A model generated the notes under the pieces. It worked only from the letters and a program-made list of their open reading frames with translations. It did no database searches and was not told where the DNA came from. DNA of 11,205 nucleotides, taken from the NCBI GenBank assembly GCA_934402155.1, contig CAKRTP010000061.1, forward strand, positions 1 to 11,205, written 5' to 3'. The DNA is from an uncultured Blautia sp. Its GTDB lineage: Bacteria > Bacillota > Clostridia > Lachnospirales > Lachnospiraceae. Position 1 is the stretch's first letter. Every line of letters starts with the position of its first letter. The position numbers and the translations under genes were made by a program. Positions 1 through 7,569 of this stretch are shown here, piece after piece.

Positions 1-2511
1 TGTGTTTGCCGTAATTCCCTGAAACTGATAACGAAGAGTCTCTTTTTCACTGATCGTATACTCCCCAAGCGGTACCCCGGAAAACGTATAACTCAAAACG
101 GCATATTCGCCCTGTCTTCCATAATTTCCTTCCTGAAATTCCACATAATTCCGGTAAGTATGCGACATTCCCCTCTGGTCCGTACCATTTATCTCAAACC
201 GAAAAACAGGATTGCCATGTGCCCATATAATATCTTTTTCCCGGATTTTTTTTGTCACTGTGATCTCGCCGCACGGAAGACGGGCAAGAGTATTTTCTGC
301 CTCCAGAATTTTATCCTGAAAATTCTCTTTCAAAATATCAATATCTGCCTGCCAGCTGCCTTCATATTCCTCCGGTGCCTGTGTTTCGATCACCCGGAAT
401 TTTCCCTCATTAGACGGATCATAGCAAAGCTTTTTTACCGTTGTATAAAGTTTTGTATCTTCTATATACACCAGCTGCTGTCCGGTCGGCTTATATTTCT
501 TTTCTGCCTTATTCCACTGATAAATCTCAAAAACCGCTCCCGGCAAAATCTTTTCGTGATCCTCTGCATCTGTTTTGCGGACTCTGCAGTCTGACTCAAT
601 ACATCCTCTCACCCATGAAACATTGGTCTTTTTTGTATCTGTCCGCTGTGAGGATTCCAGCGTCCTTTCCGCCTGATTCTGGATATAATAATAATTCCCT
701 TTTCCATAATGACCATGTTCAACAACTGCCTTTGCGGATCTTAAACTGACATGGATCCTGAAATAATATGTCACATCATTACAGCATTCATCTGTGTTCA
801 GAAAACTACTTTTCGCTGCAAATCTGACGGTATTTTTTGTCTCTGTAATATCAAAGTGATGTGTAATATCATTTCCAAGTGCCGTCATGACTTCTGCACC
901 TTTGTATTCCAGGCAGGAATCCAATGTATCCGTCACCTCAAATTTCCTGTAATTTCCCGGAAGTACATTTTGAGCGATCATATAATCAAATTCACCGTTT
1001 GGCGGAATATCATACGGCGGCTCCGCTGCCAGATCCGTCTGCGACTCATGTTTTGTCATCTTTTCATAAGCAGCTCCGGTATTACCGACTTTTTTCTCCG
1101 GATCGCTGTTTGGCTCATACGTTCCGACAGTCTGTGCTCCTGACATAAAAAATGCCATATATGGTGCCGTTCCCTTAAGCCCCGCCGCACCTGAAAGCCA
1201 GTTCACCGTAAAAGAACTGTCAAAATCCACATGACACCAGCCTTTGACATCCTCTGTGCTGGTAGACACTCCTTCCGGTGCACGTACCTCTGTGTATCCG
1301 ACGCCTGTATCGGAATACCCTGCTGTCGCATTCAGATGATCATATCCGCTTCGGACATACATTCCATCCACGCCCCATCCGTCATAAACGAGAAATCCCT
1401 GACCACCGTCAAGATCCATCATTGTCACATGACCCTTGGGATAAATCTGTTTCCCTGTCTTATTATCAAAAAACTCAAAACGGAAACGTACAGTTCCCAC
1501 AGAAACAGTCGAAAATGCAATTCTGTTATTATAAAACAGGATACATGGAACGATCGCCGTATTGTCTGCACCGATATGTTTATTGCTTACCGGTCCCCAT
1601 TCCACTGCCGTGATCTTAAGATCTGCAATTTTTCCCTGATATTCTCCTACATTTGTATATTTCGCAGAAATTCTTCCTTTCATAGAAGTGTTCTGGATAC
1701 TGCACGCATAAAGTGTGTTTTTGTAATTCGGACCGTATGAACTGCTGGCTGACCATCCGAACTGTCTGTCCAGCTGAGCCGGAAGAGCCGAAGACGCACC
1801 CTGCACAGACACAAGCTTTGTAACTCCCTCCCGGAAAGCATAGGTAAACGCATACTTCGGATCCATCTTATAGTCTGACGATACTGCTTTTACATTGACC
1901 GCCCTGGCCGCTGAACTCACCGTTTCCACATTCCCCTGACCATCTGAAAAGAAAATTTCCTCCTCAGCTTCTTCCTGAGCGATCCTTATGAATTCTGCGC
2001 TCAGCACCACAGAACTCTGCGGCATAAAAAACTCATACGTTCCATCTTCATTCAGTGACAGAGAAAGAGCACTTTCTTCTCCTTCTGCTGTTACTTCGCT
2101 GCATTCATATCCTTCAAACGGACGTACATAAAATCTGACAACATCTCCCGGCAGATAGACATGCTCCTGTGCCTGCATCATAAGAAAGTCCTCTTCTGTC
2201 AGAGTTTCCCGCCTTTGTTCTTCCATGGAAAGCAGATCCGATTCAAATACGATCATTCCCTTTTCCGTCTGTACACTCACATCAAAGCTTTCCGGTTCTT
2301 CTTCAAATTCCGGTTCCGGGATCTCATCCAGATCCACATCCCCGCCTTCTGAAAAATCTGATCCCGCATCCTGCTCAGGCAGATCTTCTTCATGAAACTC
2401 TTCCTGTATTTCTTCACTCTGGAAGATGGGTTCAGAAGCAGCTTCTGTCCCGGTCACTGCAAAAAACGCCATCAGAACAGCCAGGATCCCTGATACTGTT
2501 TTTTTCTTCAT
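1..2511 (-). CDS. Large SpaA/Cna-B-type surface adhesin, C-terminus beyond window
   Basis: This frame has no stop from the ATG at 2511-2509 to the window edge: 837 codons, and the protein continues. Read directly, it has a Sec-type signal peptide (residues 1-25, ending near GTEAA), a Glu/Asp-rich stretch (about 30-75), and an InlB-like bacterial repeat (about 76-175, with VRPFEGYE and YEFFMPQSSVVLSAEF). An unrecognised region follows (about 200-500). Residues about 505-600 resemble a fimbrial isopeptide-forming domain (FEVTDTLDSCLEY). Residues 638-740 are a SpaA/Cna-B-like fold with K646 and E709 (VIETQAPEEY) as plausible isopeptide partners. A second such domain runs from about 748, with K754/K755 and E822 (YTISEKE). 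Its start codon overlaps the stop of the upstream gene as ATGA, so translation is probably coupled. Unlike the three preceding genes it lacks a SipW-type signal. A cell-wall sorting signal would be expected beyond the left edge but cannot be seen. The adhesin role is inferred from domain type; the ligand is unknown. Confidence 0.88.
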   Translation of the reverse strand, partial: MKKKTVSGILAVLMAFFAVTGTEAASEPIFQSEEIQEEFHEEDLPEQDAGSDFSEGGDVDLDEIPEPEFEEEPESFDVSVQTEKGMIVFESDLLSMEEQRRETLTEEDFLMMQAQEHVYLPGDVVRFYVRPFEGYECSEVTAEGEESALSLSLNEDGTYEFFMPQSSVVLSAEFIRIAQEEAEEEIFFSDGQGNVETVSSAARAVNVKAVSSDYKMDPKYAFTYAFREGVTKLVSVQGASSALPAQLDRQFGWSASSSYGPNYKNTLYACSIQNTSMKGRISAKYTNVGEYQGKIADLKITAVEWGPVSNKHIGADNTAIVPCILFYNNRIAFSTVSVGTVRFRFEFFDNKTGKQIYPKGHVTMMDLDGGQGFLVYDGWGVDGMYVRSGYDHLNATAGYSDTGVGYTEVRAPEGVSTSTEDVKGWCHVDFDSSFTVNWLSGAAGLKGTAPYMAFFMSGAQTVGTYEPNSDPEKKVGNTGAAYEKMTKHESQTDLAAEPPYDIPPNGEFDYMIAQNVLPGNYRKFEVTDTLDSCLEYKGAEVMTALGNDITHHFDITETKNTVRFAAKSSFLNTDECCNDVTYYFRIHVSLRSAKAVVEHGHYGKGNYYYIQNQAERTLESSQRTDTKKTNVSWVRGCIESDCRVRKTDAEDHEKILPGAVFEIYQWNKAEKKYKPTGQQLVYIEDTKLYTTVKKLCYDPSNEGKFRVIETQAPEEYEGSWQADIDILKENFQDKILEAENTLARLPCGEITVTKKIREKDIIWAHGNPVFRFEINGTDQRGMSHTYRNYVEFQEGNYGRQGEYAVLSYTFSGVPLGEYTISEKETLRYQFQGITANT

Positions 2512-3722
2512 GTCTTTCGGCCTCCCTTCCATGTCTTTATTACCCAGATCACTCCGCCGGAACACAGAAGAATTACAAAGAAAATTTCTGTTGCTGAATG
2601 ATCTCCTGTCTTTACATGGCCGGTTTTTCTGCCTCCGCCTTTTGCCGACGGTGAGTTAAGGGAACTTCCTTTTCCTTCCGTCTTGCCCTCGCCGGAAGGA
2701 CCTTCTTTTTTGCCCTCATTTACAGTAAAGATCCAGGTCACATCTGTCTTACTTTTTGCCATGCTGTTGTCCCACTCTGAGGGGATCTCCACCCGGAATC
2801 TCATACTTCCTTTCTGTCCTGATCCCAGTTTTCCAAGAGATCTGTTTTTCCCCAGAGCAGCTGAATCGAGAGTTCCCTTATACAGAATCTCATTTCCCAT
2901 GGCAACGGTCAGTTTTATCTCTTTCAGCATCGCGAGCTGTTCACGGCTCCGTCCCTCTGTACTTGTTCGAAACAGGATCTCGGCCGCACTGTCCGTAGTA
3001 TTGGACACAGCGATCGTATCTGTGAGGACATCTCCCGGCATTGCTGTTCCCAGATTGGTAAAAAAATCTCCCGGCACTGACAGTAACTTATGTGCCTTTC
3101 CATTGAATTCCACCGACAGCTTTGTCTGCGGTTTTCTGCATGTCATCGCCCCGTCTTCCTCATGGACACACTGCTGGATCAGCTGATTTCCCCACGGCGA
3201 CATTGCACTGAAATCAGGAGTAAAATTTGCAGCCTGGATCGCTTCCGCCTGGATCGTGAGACCAAGTTTCTGAAGTTCATGTTCTTTTTTCCATGATGAT
3301 GGAATATGTACATACTGAAACAGCTCCACCGTCTCTTTTCTCTTCAGGACACTTGTGTAATAGTAGTATTCTCCCCGCCTGATCCAGTTTGAAGAAAAAC
3401 CTGACAGGTTCGTATCATCCAGCCCCTCCAGTTCCTTATGGTCATTTGTATATAAGATCCTGGCACGAACCCAGCAGGGGAGAGCACGGTTCGTTATCCT
3501 GGGAATTTTTGACACGGTATCACCGGGAAGTACCATTCCTGAATTCCTGTAAGGAACCTCTTTCGTCCCTTTTTTTTCATATTCCTCCACACTGATCTTA
3601 ATGTCTCCCACCGAAATATGATTTACCACCTGTAAAGTATCCGAAAAATATCCGTACACACAGGATATGCCCAGGATTCCCATAAAAAGGATACCTGCAG
3701 CTATCTTTGTTCTTTTTCTCAT
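2508..3722 (-). CDS. Two-domain TasA-like protein with cell-wall sorting signal
   Basis: 404 residues. Residues 8-25 are hydrophobic and end in VYGYFSD, the signature just after a SipW-type signal (compare AYLTD in the first TasA-like protein). The first domain (about 26-180) has the pattern of the two upstream relatives: an ITNRALPCWVR strand, NW plus EYYYYTSVL, a short LF..V stretch, and IQAEAIQAANF. A second beta-rich domain (about 200-335) has the LG..GQKGSMRFRVEIP and TWIFTVNE patterns of cell-wall-anchored relatives. A Gly/Lys/Ser-rich linker (338-368) leads to VKTGD (370-374), a hydrophobic segment (about 379-395) and a basic tail (KTWKGGRKT), which together look like a non-canonical sortase signal. 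C185 and C195 lie between the domains and could form a disulfide. An AAAGGA-like ribosome site lies in the 13-base gap after the upstream gene. Inferred role: fixing the TasA-like fibre to the wall. No sortase gene is visible in the window. Confidence 0.87.
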   Translation of the reverse strand: MRKRTKIAAGILFMGILGISCVYGYFSDTLQVVNHISVGDIKISVEEYEKKGTKEVPYRNSGMVLPGDTVSKIPRITNRALPCWVRARILYTNDHKELEGLDDTNLSGFSSNWIRRGEYYYYTSVLKRKETVELFQYVHIPSSWKKEHELQKLGLTIQAEAIQAANFTPDFSAMSPWGNQLIQQCVHEEDGAMTCRKPQTKLSVEFNGKAHKLLSVPGDFFTNLGTAMPGDVLTDTIAVSNTTDSAAEILFRTSTEGRSREQLAMLKEIKLTVAMGNEILYKGTLDSAALGKNRSLGKLGSGQKGSMRFRVEIPSEWDNSMAKSKTDVTWIFTVNEGKKEGPSGEGKTEGKGSSLNSPSAKGGGRKTGHVKTGDHSATEIFFVILLCSGGVIWVIKTWKGGRKT

Positions 3723-3735
3723 ATCTGTCCATCCT

Positions 3736-4296
3736 TTACGCTATCGTCCGGCTGAGATAAAATCTCCAGGCACTTTGATAATCGCTGAAACCGGCTGCCT
3801 GCACAGATTCTTCATAAACCTGGATTTCAAATTTATCTATCTCATCCAGATAAGTCTTTTCTATCCTTGAAGAATCTACTGTAACTCCCGAAAAAAGCGG
3901 TGTCGTCTTTTCTCCTTCTCTGAGGATTTTTCTGTAATAATAAAATCCGTCTTCCGACTTTACCCAGTTTTTCAGGTCCACGTTTTTCAGGACCACAGCC
4001 CTGCCGATATCATCATCGGAATAACTAAGTGCCACTCTTACATAACAGTCCACTGCACGTCCCTGCACCGCCGTCCTGTTTGTGACCCATACTTTCTTTG
4101 TGTACTCAGTATTTCCATCGCCCGGAAGTGGTGACGGCACCGGAAATTCCTCTTCGATCCTTGTCGTATTCTCTCCTGTGCCGATCACATTCACCTTCTG
4201 ATCATAAGAAGTCAGATATGCATTTGTACCGCCGATCCCAAGAACAAACCCCAGTGCTGCTGCACATACTGCAGCCAGTTTCTTCCTGTTTTTCAT
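3736..4296 (-). CDS. TasA/camelysin-like protein with SipW-type signal peptide (second paralogue)
   Basis: 186 residues. The N-terminus is basic (KNRKK), then hydrophobic (8-26), ending in TNAYLTSYD, as expected for a SipW-cleaved precursor. The mature part shares landmarks with the two neighbouring paralogues: VWVTNR with CYVRVAL (69-90), NWV followed by GFYYYRKILREGEKTTPLF (110-135), and IQVYEESVQAAGF (158-170). It lacks the C-terminal sorting signal and transmembrane anchor of the next gene, so it should be secreted. The PVPSPLPGDG loop (52-61) matches the place where relatives carry a proline and P-G-D motif. It starts 30 bases after the stop of the first paralogue, with a GCAGGT-like ribosome site. 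It could be a minor fibre subunit, nucleator or partner, by analogy with TapA in Bacillus or with the accessory proteins of the Clostridium perfringens locus. That role is inferred. Family membership rests on shared motifs, not on a profile search. Confidence 0.86.
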   Translation of the reverse strand: MKNRKKLAAVCAAALGFVLGIGGTNAYLTSYDQKVNVIGTGENTTRIEEEFPVPSPLPGDGNTEYTKKVWVTNRTAVQGRAVDCYVRVALSYSDDDIGRAVVLKNVDLKNWVKSEDGFYYYRKILREGEKTTPLFSGVTVDSSRIEKTYLDEIDKFEIQVYEESVQAAGFSDYQSAWRFYLSRTIA

Positions 4297-4326
4297 GCCT
4301 CAATACCTGCTTTCTTTTTTGCGCTG

Positions 4327-4986
4327 TTACGGTGTGACCTGTCCGTCCTGACCTTTATTCTGGTTCACATATTTCTCATATGCAATCTTGGCCTTGTCGA
4401 TCACACTGCCGCTCTCACCGCCTGTGTAAGAAGCCTGGATCGCATAGGCTCTGACCGGAATACTCAGCTGCTGCTCATCAATCTGTTTCTCAATGACATT
4501 CAGGAATTTTACGGAGCTGAACAATGCCTCCGTCGTCTCCTCTGCCGGAAGGATCTTATTATATGCATAGACATAGATCTGATTATTTCCACTCGTTTTT
4601 GAACTCAGCTTTGTCCAGCTTTCAGATGGCTGGAATGAGAAGAGCTCCTGATTTTTTACTCCCAATCTAGTTCCATCCTCTGCAGCTGCTTCCACATTTG
4701 CCATCGGGATCGATACCTCCAGATAGACAAACGCATCATTGACCCCTGTGTTTTTGATCTTCGGATCTTTGCTGATCTCCTTACCCGGCTCGATCTTTGT
4801 CTGCTCTTCCGGATCAAAGCCCGGTTCCTCCACTGTGATCGCGACCCTTCCTACTGTGAACTGGTTGTCTGCTTTGTTAAAGTCTGTCAGATAGGCTGAC
4901 ACACCTCCGACAGATGCCAGACATAAAATTCCTGCCACAAGGCCTGCTCTCTTCAGATTTCTTTTTTTATTTGTCTTCATATTCAT
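4327..4986 (-). CDS. TasA/camelysin-like protein with SipW-type signal peptide (probable main fibre subunit)
   Basis: 219 residues. A basic N-terminus (KTNKKRNLKR) and hydrophobic segment (14-31) end in GGVSAYLTD, followed by NQFTVGRV. This closely follows the TasA/camelysin layout, where the signal is cleaved just before a short aromatic-T-D stretch. The mature domain shows KIKNTGVNDAFVYLEV (76-91), SWTKLSS with IYVYAYNKILPAEETTEALF (123-156) and IPVRAYAIQASYTGG (176-190), landmarks shared with the two downstream paralogues. The tail is short, with a Gln/Gly-rich end and no membrane anchor, so the product should be released. The ATG overlaps the stop of the signal peptidase gene (ATGA). A second in-frame ATG two codons on (4980) follows AGGA by six bases and is an equally good start. 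As the first substrate after the peptidase it is the best candidate for the principal polymer-forming subunit, an inference from gene order. Confidence 0.9.
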   Translation of the reverse strand: MNMKTNKKRNLKRAGLVAGILCLASVGGVSAYLTDFNKADNQFTVGRVAITVEEPGFDPEEQTKIEPGKEISKDPKIKNTGVNDAFVYLEVSIPMANVEAAAEDGTRLGVKNQELFSFQPSESWTKLSSKTSGNNQIYVYAYNKILPAEETTEALFSSVKFLNVIEKQIDEQQLSIPVRAYAIQASYTGGESGSVIDKAKIAYEKYVNQNKGQDGQVTP

Positions 4987-5465
4987 TCCTGCGCCTTCTT
5001 TCGCGCTCTCCTTTCTTTTCTCTCATTCTGGGTCATGAACAGCAATTCCTGAAGGATCATCAGGATCAGTATTGCAAAAACTGTTTTCTGCCTGATAAAA
5101 GCTGCCACATATCCCAGAAACGGAATGGTAAATACTACCTTTCCAATTACCTGGTCTGCATTTACTGACACCAGATCTTCCTCATCGTTCGCATCTCCTT
5201 TTGTGATGAGTTTGCCTTTTTCTTTTCGTATGACACGATGAGTCACCTGACTGTCTTTTATTCTGTAGGTGATGATATCTCCGATTTCCGGGGTTTTCTG
5301 TCTGGTGTCTGTAAATACCAGACCTCCTGTCTGTATCGCCGGCTCCATTGAGCCTGACAGAACAATGTCCACTGAAATCCCTGTCCGGGGAAGTATCAGC
5401 AACAGCAGCCCCGCAAGTCCGATCACCGCGAAAAAAAGCCTTCCTGCTTTTTCTGCTGCTTTCAT
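4983..5465 (-). CDS. sipW: SipW-type signal peptidase I
   Basis: 160 residues from the chosen start. A hydrophobic segment (11-25) precedes SGSMEP with the likely nucleophile S39. Next come GDIITYRIKD, then THRV with H76, the histidine that replaces the lysine of ordinary bacterial signal peptidases in the SipW/ER-type class. TKGDANDEED contains the likely third catalytic residue (D91 or D94). GKVVFTIPFLGYV and a second hydrophobic segment (about 129-146) lead to a very basic cytoplasmic tail. It should sit in the membrane and cleave the three following proteins. The start at 5465 is preferred because GGGGGA lies about five bases upstream. An in-frame ATG at 5561 would add 32 residues but has no ribosome site. 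It overlaps the next gene by four bases. The family call is firm; the exact substrate set is inferred from adjacency and signal type. Confidence 0.92.
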   Translation of the reverse strand: MKAAEKAGRLFFAVIGLAGLLLLILPRTGISVDIVLSGSMEPAIQTGGLVFTDTRQKTPEIGDIITYRIKDSQVTHRVIRKEKGKLITKGDANDEEDLVSVNADQVIGKVVFTIPFLGYVAAFIRQKTVFAILILMILQELLFMTQNERKERRARKKAQE

Positions 5466-5572
5466 GGATTCCCCCTTTCCTCTTGAAAAGATGTAGTTTC
5501 CGGCGGAGACCGGCTCCATAAAAATCCCGTCATAAATCACGTCCTCTTTTATATATTTCATATTGGATTGTT

Positions 5573-5593
5573 TTTGTACAGATTTGTACCAGA
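5573..5593 (-). repeat. Two tandem 10/11-base repeats in the sipW leader
   Basis: On the plus strand TTTGTACAGA is followed directly by TTTGTACCAGA. The copies differ by one inserted C and fall one helical turn apart. They lie just downstream of the possible second -10 box (5594-5599), at about the transcription start, where a protein could bind. The repetition is directly seen. No regulator family is recognised, and chance in AT-rich sequence is possible. Confidence 0.4.
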
Positions 5594-5622
5594 TTTATAA
5601 AGAAAAACAAGATATAAGTAAA
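5594..5622 (-). promoter_or_regulatory. Possible second, weaker promoter before sipW
   Basis: TTTACT (5617-5622) and TATAAA (5594-5599) are separated by 17 bases in a very AT-rich stretch. It is weaker than the upstream promoter and lies beyond the leader hairpins, so it could bypass them. AT-rich sequence makes chance matches likely. Confidence 0.3.
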
Positions 5623-5633
5623 AAAATATAAAT

Positions 5634-5685
5634 GGATCATCAGCGATCCTCTTCAGAAGAAGAGTCTGTGACAGAGAATTCTGTC
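5634..5685 (-). other. Leader with three consecutive small hairpins, possible attenuator
   Basis: Within the predicted sipW transcript three stem-loops follow each other: arms GACAGA/TCTGTC (5670-5685), CTCTTC/GAAGAG (5649-5664), and GGATC/GATCC (5634-5649). The last is followed by ATTTATA and seven Ts (5620-5626). TCTGTC of the first hairpin can also pair with the CAGA just after it, so alternative folds exist. The arrangement resembles a weak attenuator or a structured 5' leader, but the U-run is seven bases from the stem, which is poor for a classic terminator. No known riboswitch is recognised. Confidence 0.4.
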
Positions 5686-5700
5686 GTGTTTAAGATGGTC

Positions 5701-5719
5701 TTATCATACTCTGTGATAA
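5701..5719. repeat. Inverted repeat across the sipW -10 box, operator candidate
   Basis: TTATCA and TGATAA are perfect inverted arms with a seven-base centre. One arm overlaps the -10 box (5703-5708) and the other lies in the spacer. A dimeric repressor here would block RNA polymerase. The symmetry is seen; the operator role and regulator are inferred. Confidence 0.4.
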
Positions 5720-5731
5720 CGGGAAAGTCAA
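5703..5731 (-). promoter_or_regulatory. Main sigma-A promoter of the sipW operon
   Basis: TTGACT (5726-5731), a 17-base spacer, and TATGAT (5703-5708). Each box has one mismatch to consensus. Initiation is expected near 5696, giving a leader of about 230 bases to the preferred sipW start. It lies about 25 bases beyond the ilvC terminator, so the surface operon is a separate transcription unit. Confidence 0.72.
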
Positions 5732-5756
5732 CCAGATTCGTTCCCCCTGTTTCGAC

Positions 5757-5787
5757 AAAAAAAGACGCACCCCAAAAGAGTGCGTCT
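5757..5787 (-). terminator. Intrinsic terminator of ilvC
   Basis: On the minus strand, eight-base arms AGACGCAC and GTGCGTCT (5763-5787) with a nine-base loop are followed by seven Ts (5757-5763). It lies about 20 bases after the ilvC stop and separates branched-chain amino acid synthesis from the surface operon. Confidence 0.9.
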
Positions 5788-5807
5788 CTAAAATACCGGA
5801 AATCTGC

Positions 5808-6839
<1,032 letters not shown>

Positions 6840-6874
6840 CTAAGCTATTTGTAAATTTTTTCATAATTTATCGT

Positions 6875-6892
6875 TAAGGGTATCTGCCCTTA
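6875..6892. repeat. Hairpin between ilvN and ilvC
   Basis: Six-base arms TAAGGG and CCCTTA flank a six-base loop in the 91-base gap. No U-run follows, so it is not an intrinsic terminator. It could stabilise or process the joint mRNA, or be a protein-binding dyad. Only the symmetry is seen. Confidence 0.45.
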
Positions 6893-6918
6893 GCAAACAT
6901 TGTTATTATGTAAAATCC

Positions 6919-7416
6919 TTATAAGAATTTTACGTCACTGGCACCTCTGGAAAGTCCGGTAATACCAGTTCTTGCAAGTTCCAGTATCTCATACTCTCCC
7001 AGAAGGTCGATCAGAGCACTCAGCTTGCTCTTGCTTCCTGTCATCTCAATGACCAGAGAAGTCTTGCCGACATCAATGACATTGGCACGGAAAATATTTG
7101 CAATGGAAATGATTCCTTCTCTCTGCTCCGGTCTCGCTGCAACCTTCACAAGAACCAGTTCTCTGCTCACACTGTTATCCGGCTCAAGAACCTTGATGTC
7201 TCTTACATCTACCAGCTTGGCAAGCTGCTTGGTGATCTGTTCCAGGATCATGGAATCTCCGCTGCATACGACTGTCATTCTGGAATAACGCTCATCTGCA
7301 GTCACACCAACTGTCAGGCTGTCAATATTATAACCGCGCCGGCTGAAAAGGCCGGAAATACGGCTCAGAACACCTGCGGTGTTATCTACTAACAGGGACA
7401 AAATTCTCTTTTGCAT
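6919..7416 (-). CDS. ilvN: Acetolactate synthase small (regulatory) subunit
   Basis: 165 residues, normal for the family. It binds the catalytic subunit and confers activity and valine feedback. The N-terminal ACT domain (about 3-76) has the typical LLVDNTAGVLSRISGLFSRRGYNIDSLTVG (8-37). A C-terminal small-subunit domain (about 84-160) includes VIDVGKTSLVIEMTG. The start has a short-spaced AGGTGG (7420-7425). It has its own strong promoter and is followed by ilvC. The catalytic subunit gene ilvB, often the upstream partner, is absent here: the gene before it is an unrelated phosphatase. The ilvB gene must be elsewhere for this subunit to function. Confidence 0.95.
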   Translation of the reverse strand: MQKRILSLLVDNTAGVLSRISGLFSRRGYNIDSLTVGVTADERYSRMTVVCSGDSMILEQITKQLAKLVDVRDIKVLEPDNSVSRELVLVKVAARPEQREGIISIANIFRANVIDVGKTSLVIEMTGSKSKLSALIDLLGEYEILELARTGITGLSRGASDVKFL

Positions 7417-7483
7417 AATCCACCTGCTTTCACCACTTTAATCTTTTAAACAATTCCATTGTAAAATTGTCTGCATGTTTTAC

Positions 7484-7511
7484 ATTATAGCAATATTAAT
7501 TCGTTTGTCAA
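7484..7511 (-). promoter_or_regulatory. Strong sigma-A promoter of ilvN-ilvC
   Basis: Perfect TTGACA (7506-7511) and perfect TATAAT (7484-7489), spacer 16 bases. Initiation near 7477 gives a leader of about 60 bases, too short for a T-box or for a peptide attenuator with terminator. The leader holds one AT-rich inverted repeat, ACAATT/AATTGT (7450-7470). Confidence 0.8.
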
Positions 7512-7523
7512 CGTCAAATTTTG

Positions 7524-7569
7524 CTGTATTTGTATACTAACGCATATATTTTGCTATTTTTCTGTATTT
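7524..7569 (-). repeat. Direct repeats upstream of the ilvN promoter
   Basis: AAATACAG followed by an A-run occurs at 7562-7569 and again at 7524-7531, 38 bases apart, just upstream of the -35 box. Activator or repressor sites are possible. The match to the CodY consensus is too weak to name it. The 38-base spacing is not a whole number of helical turns. Confidence 0.3.

Noticed and set aside
160..1740. Several plus-strand open frames opposite the adhesin
   Set aside because: They are shadows of the 837-codon minus-strand frame, with Cys/His/Phe-rich, low-plausibility translations and no ribosome sites.
1..5465. Sortase gene within the surface operon
   Set aside because: No frame with a TLxTC-type motif was found; one may lie beyond the left edge.
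5466..5696. Known riboswitch (for example cyclic di-GMP) in the sipW leader
   Set aside because: Conserved core sequences of the cyclic di-GMP classes are not recognised; only small hairpins are seen.
7417..7569. T-box, leader peptide or CodY box upstream of ilvN
   Set aside because: The leader of about 60 bases is too short for a T-box, no run of Leu/Ile/Val codons with a terminator is seen, and the best CodY-like match has about four mismatches.
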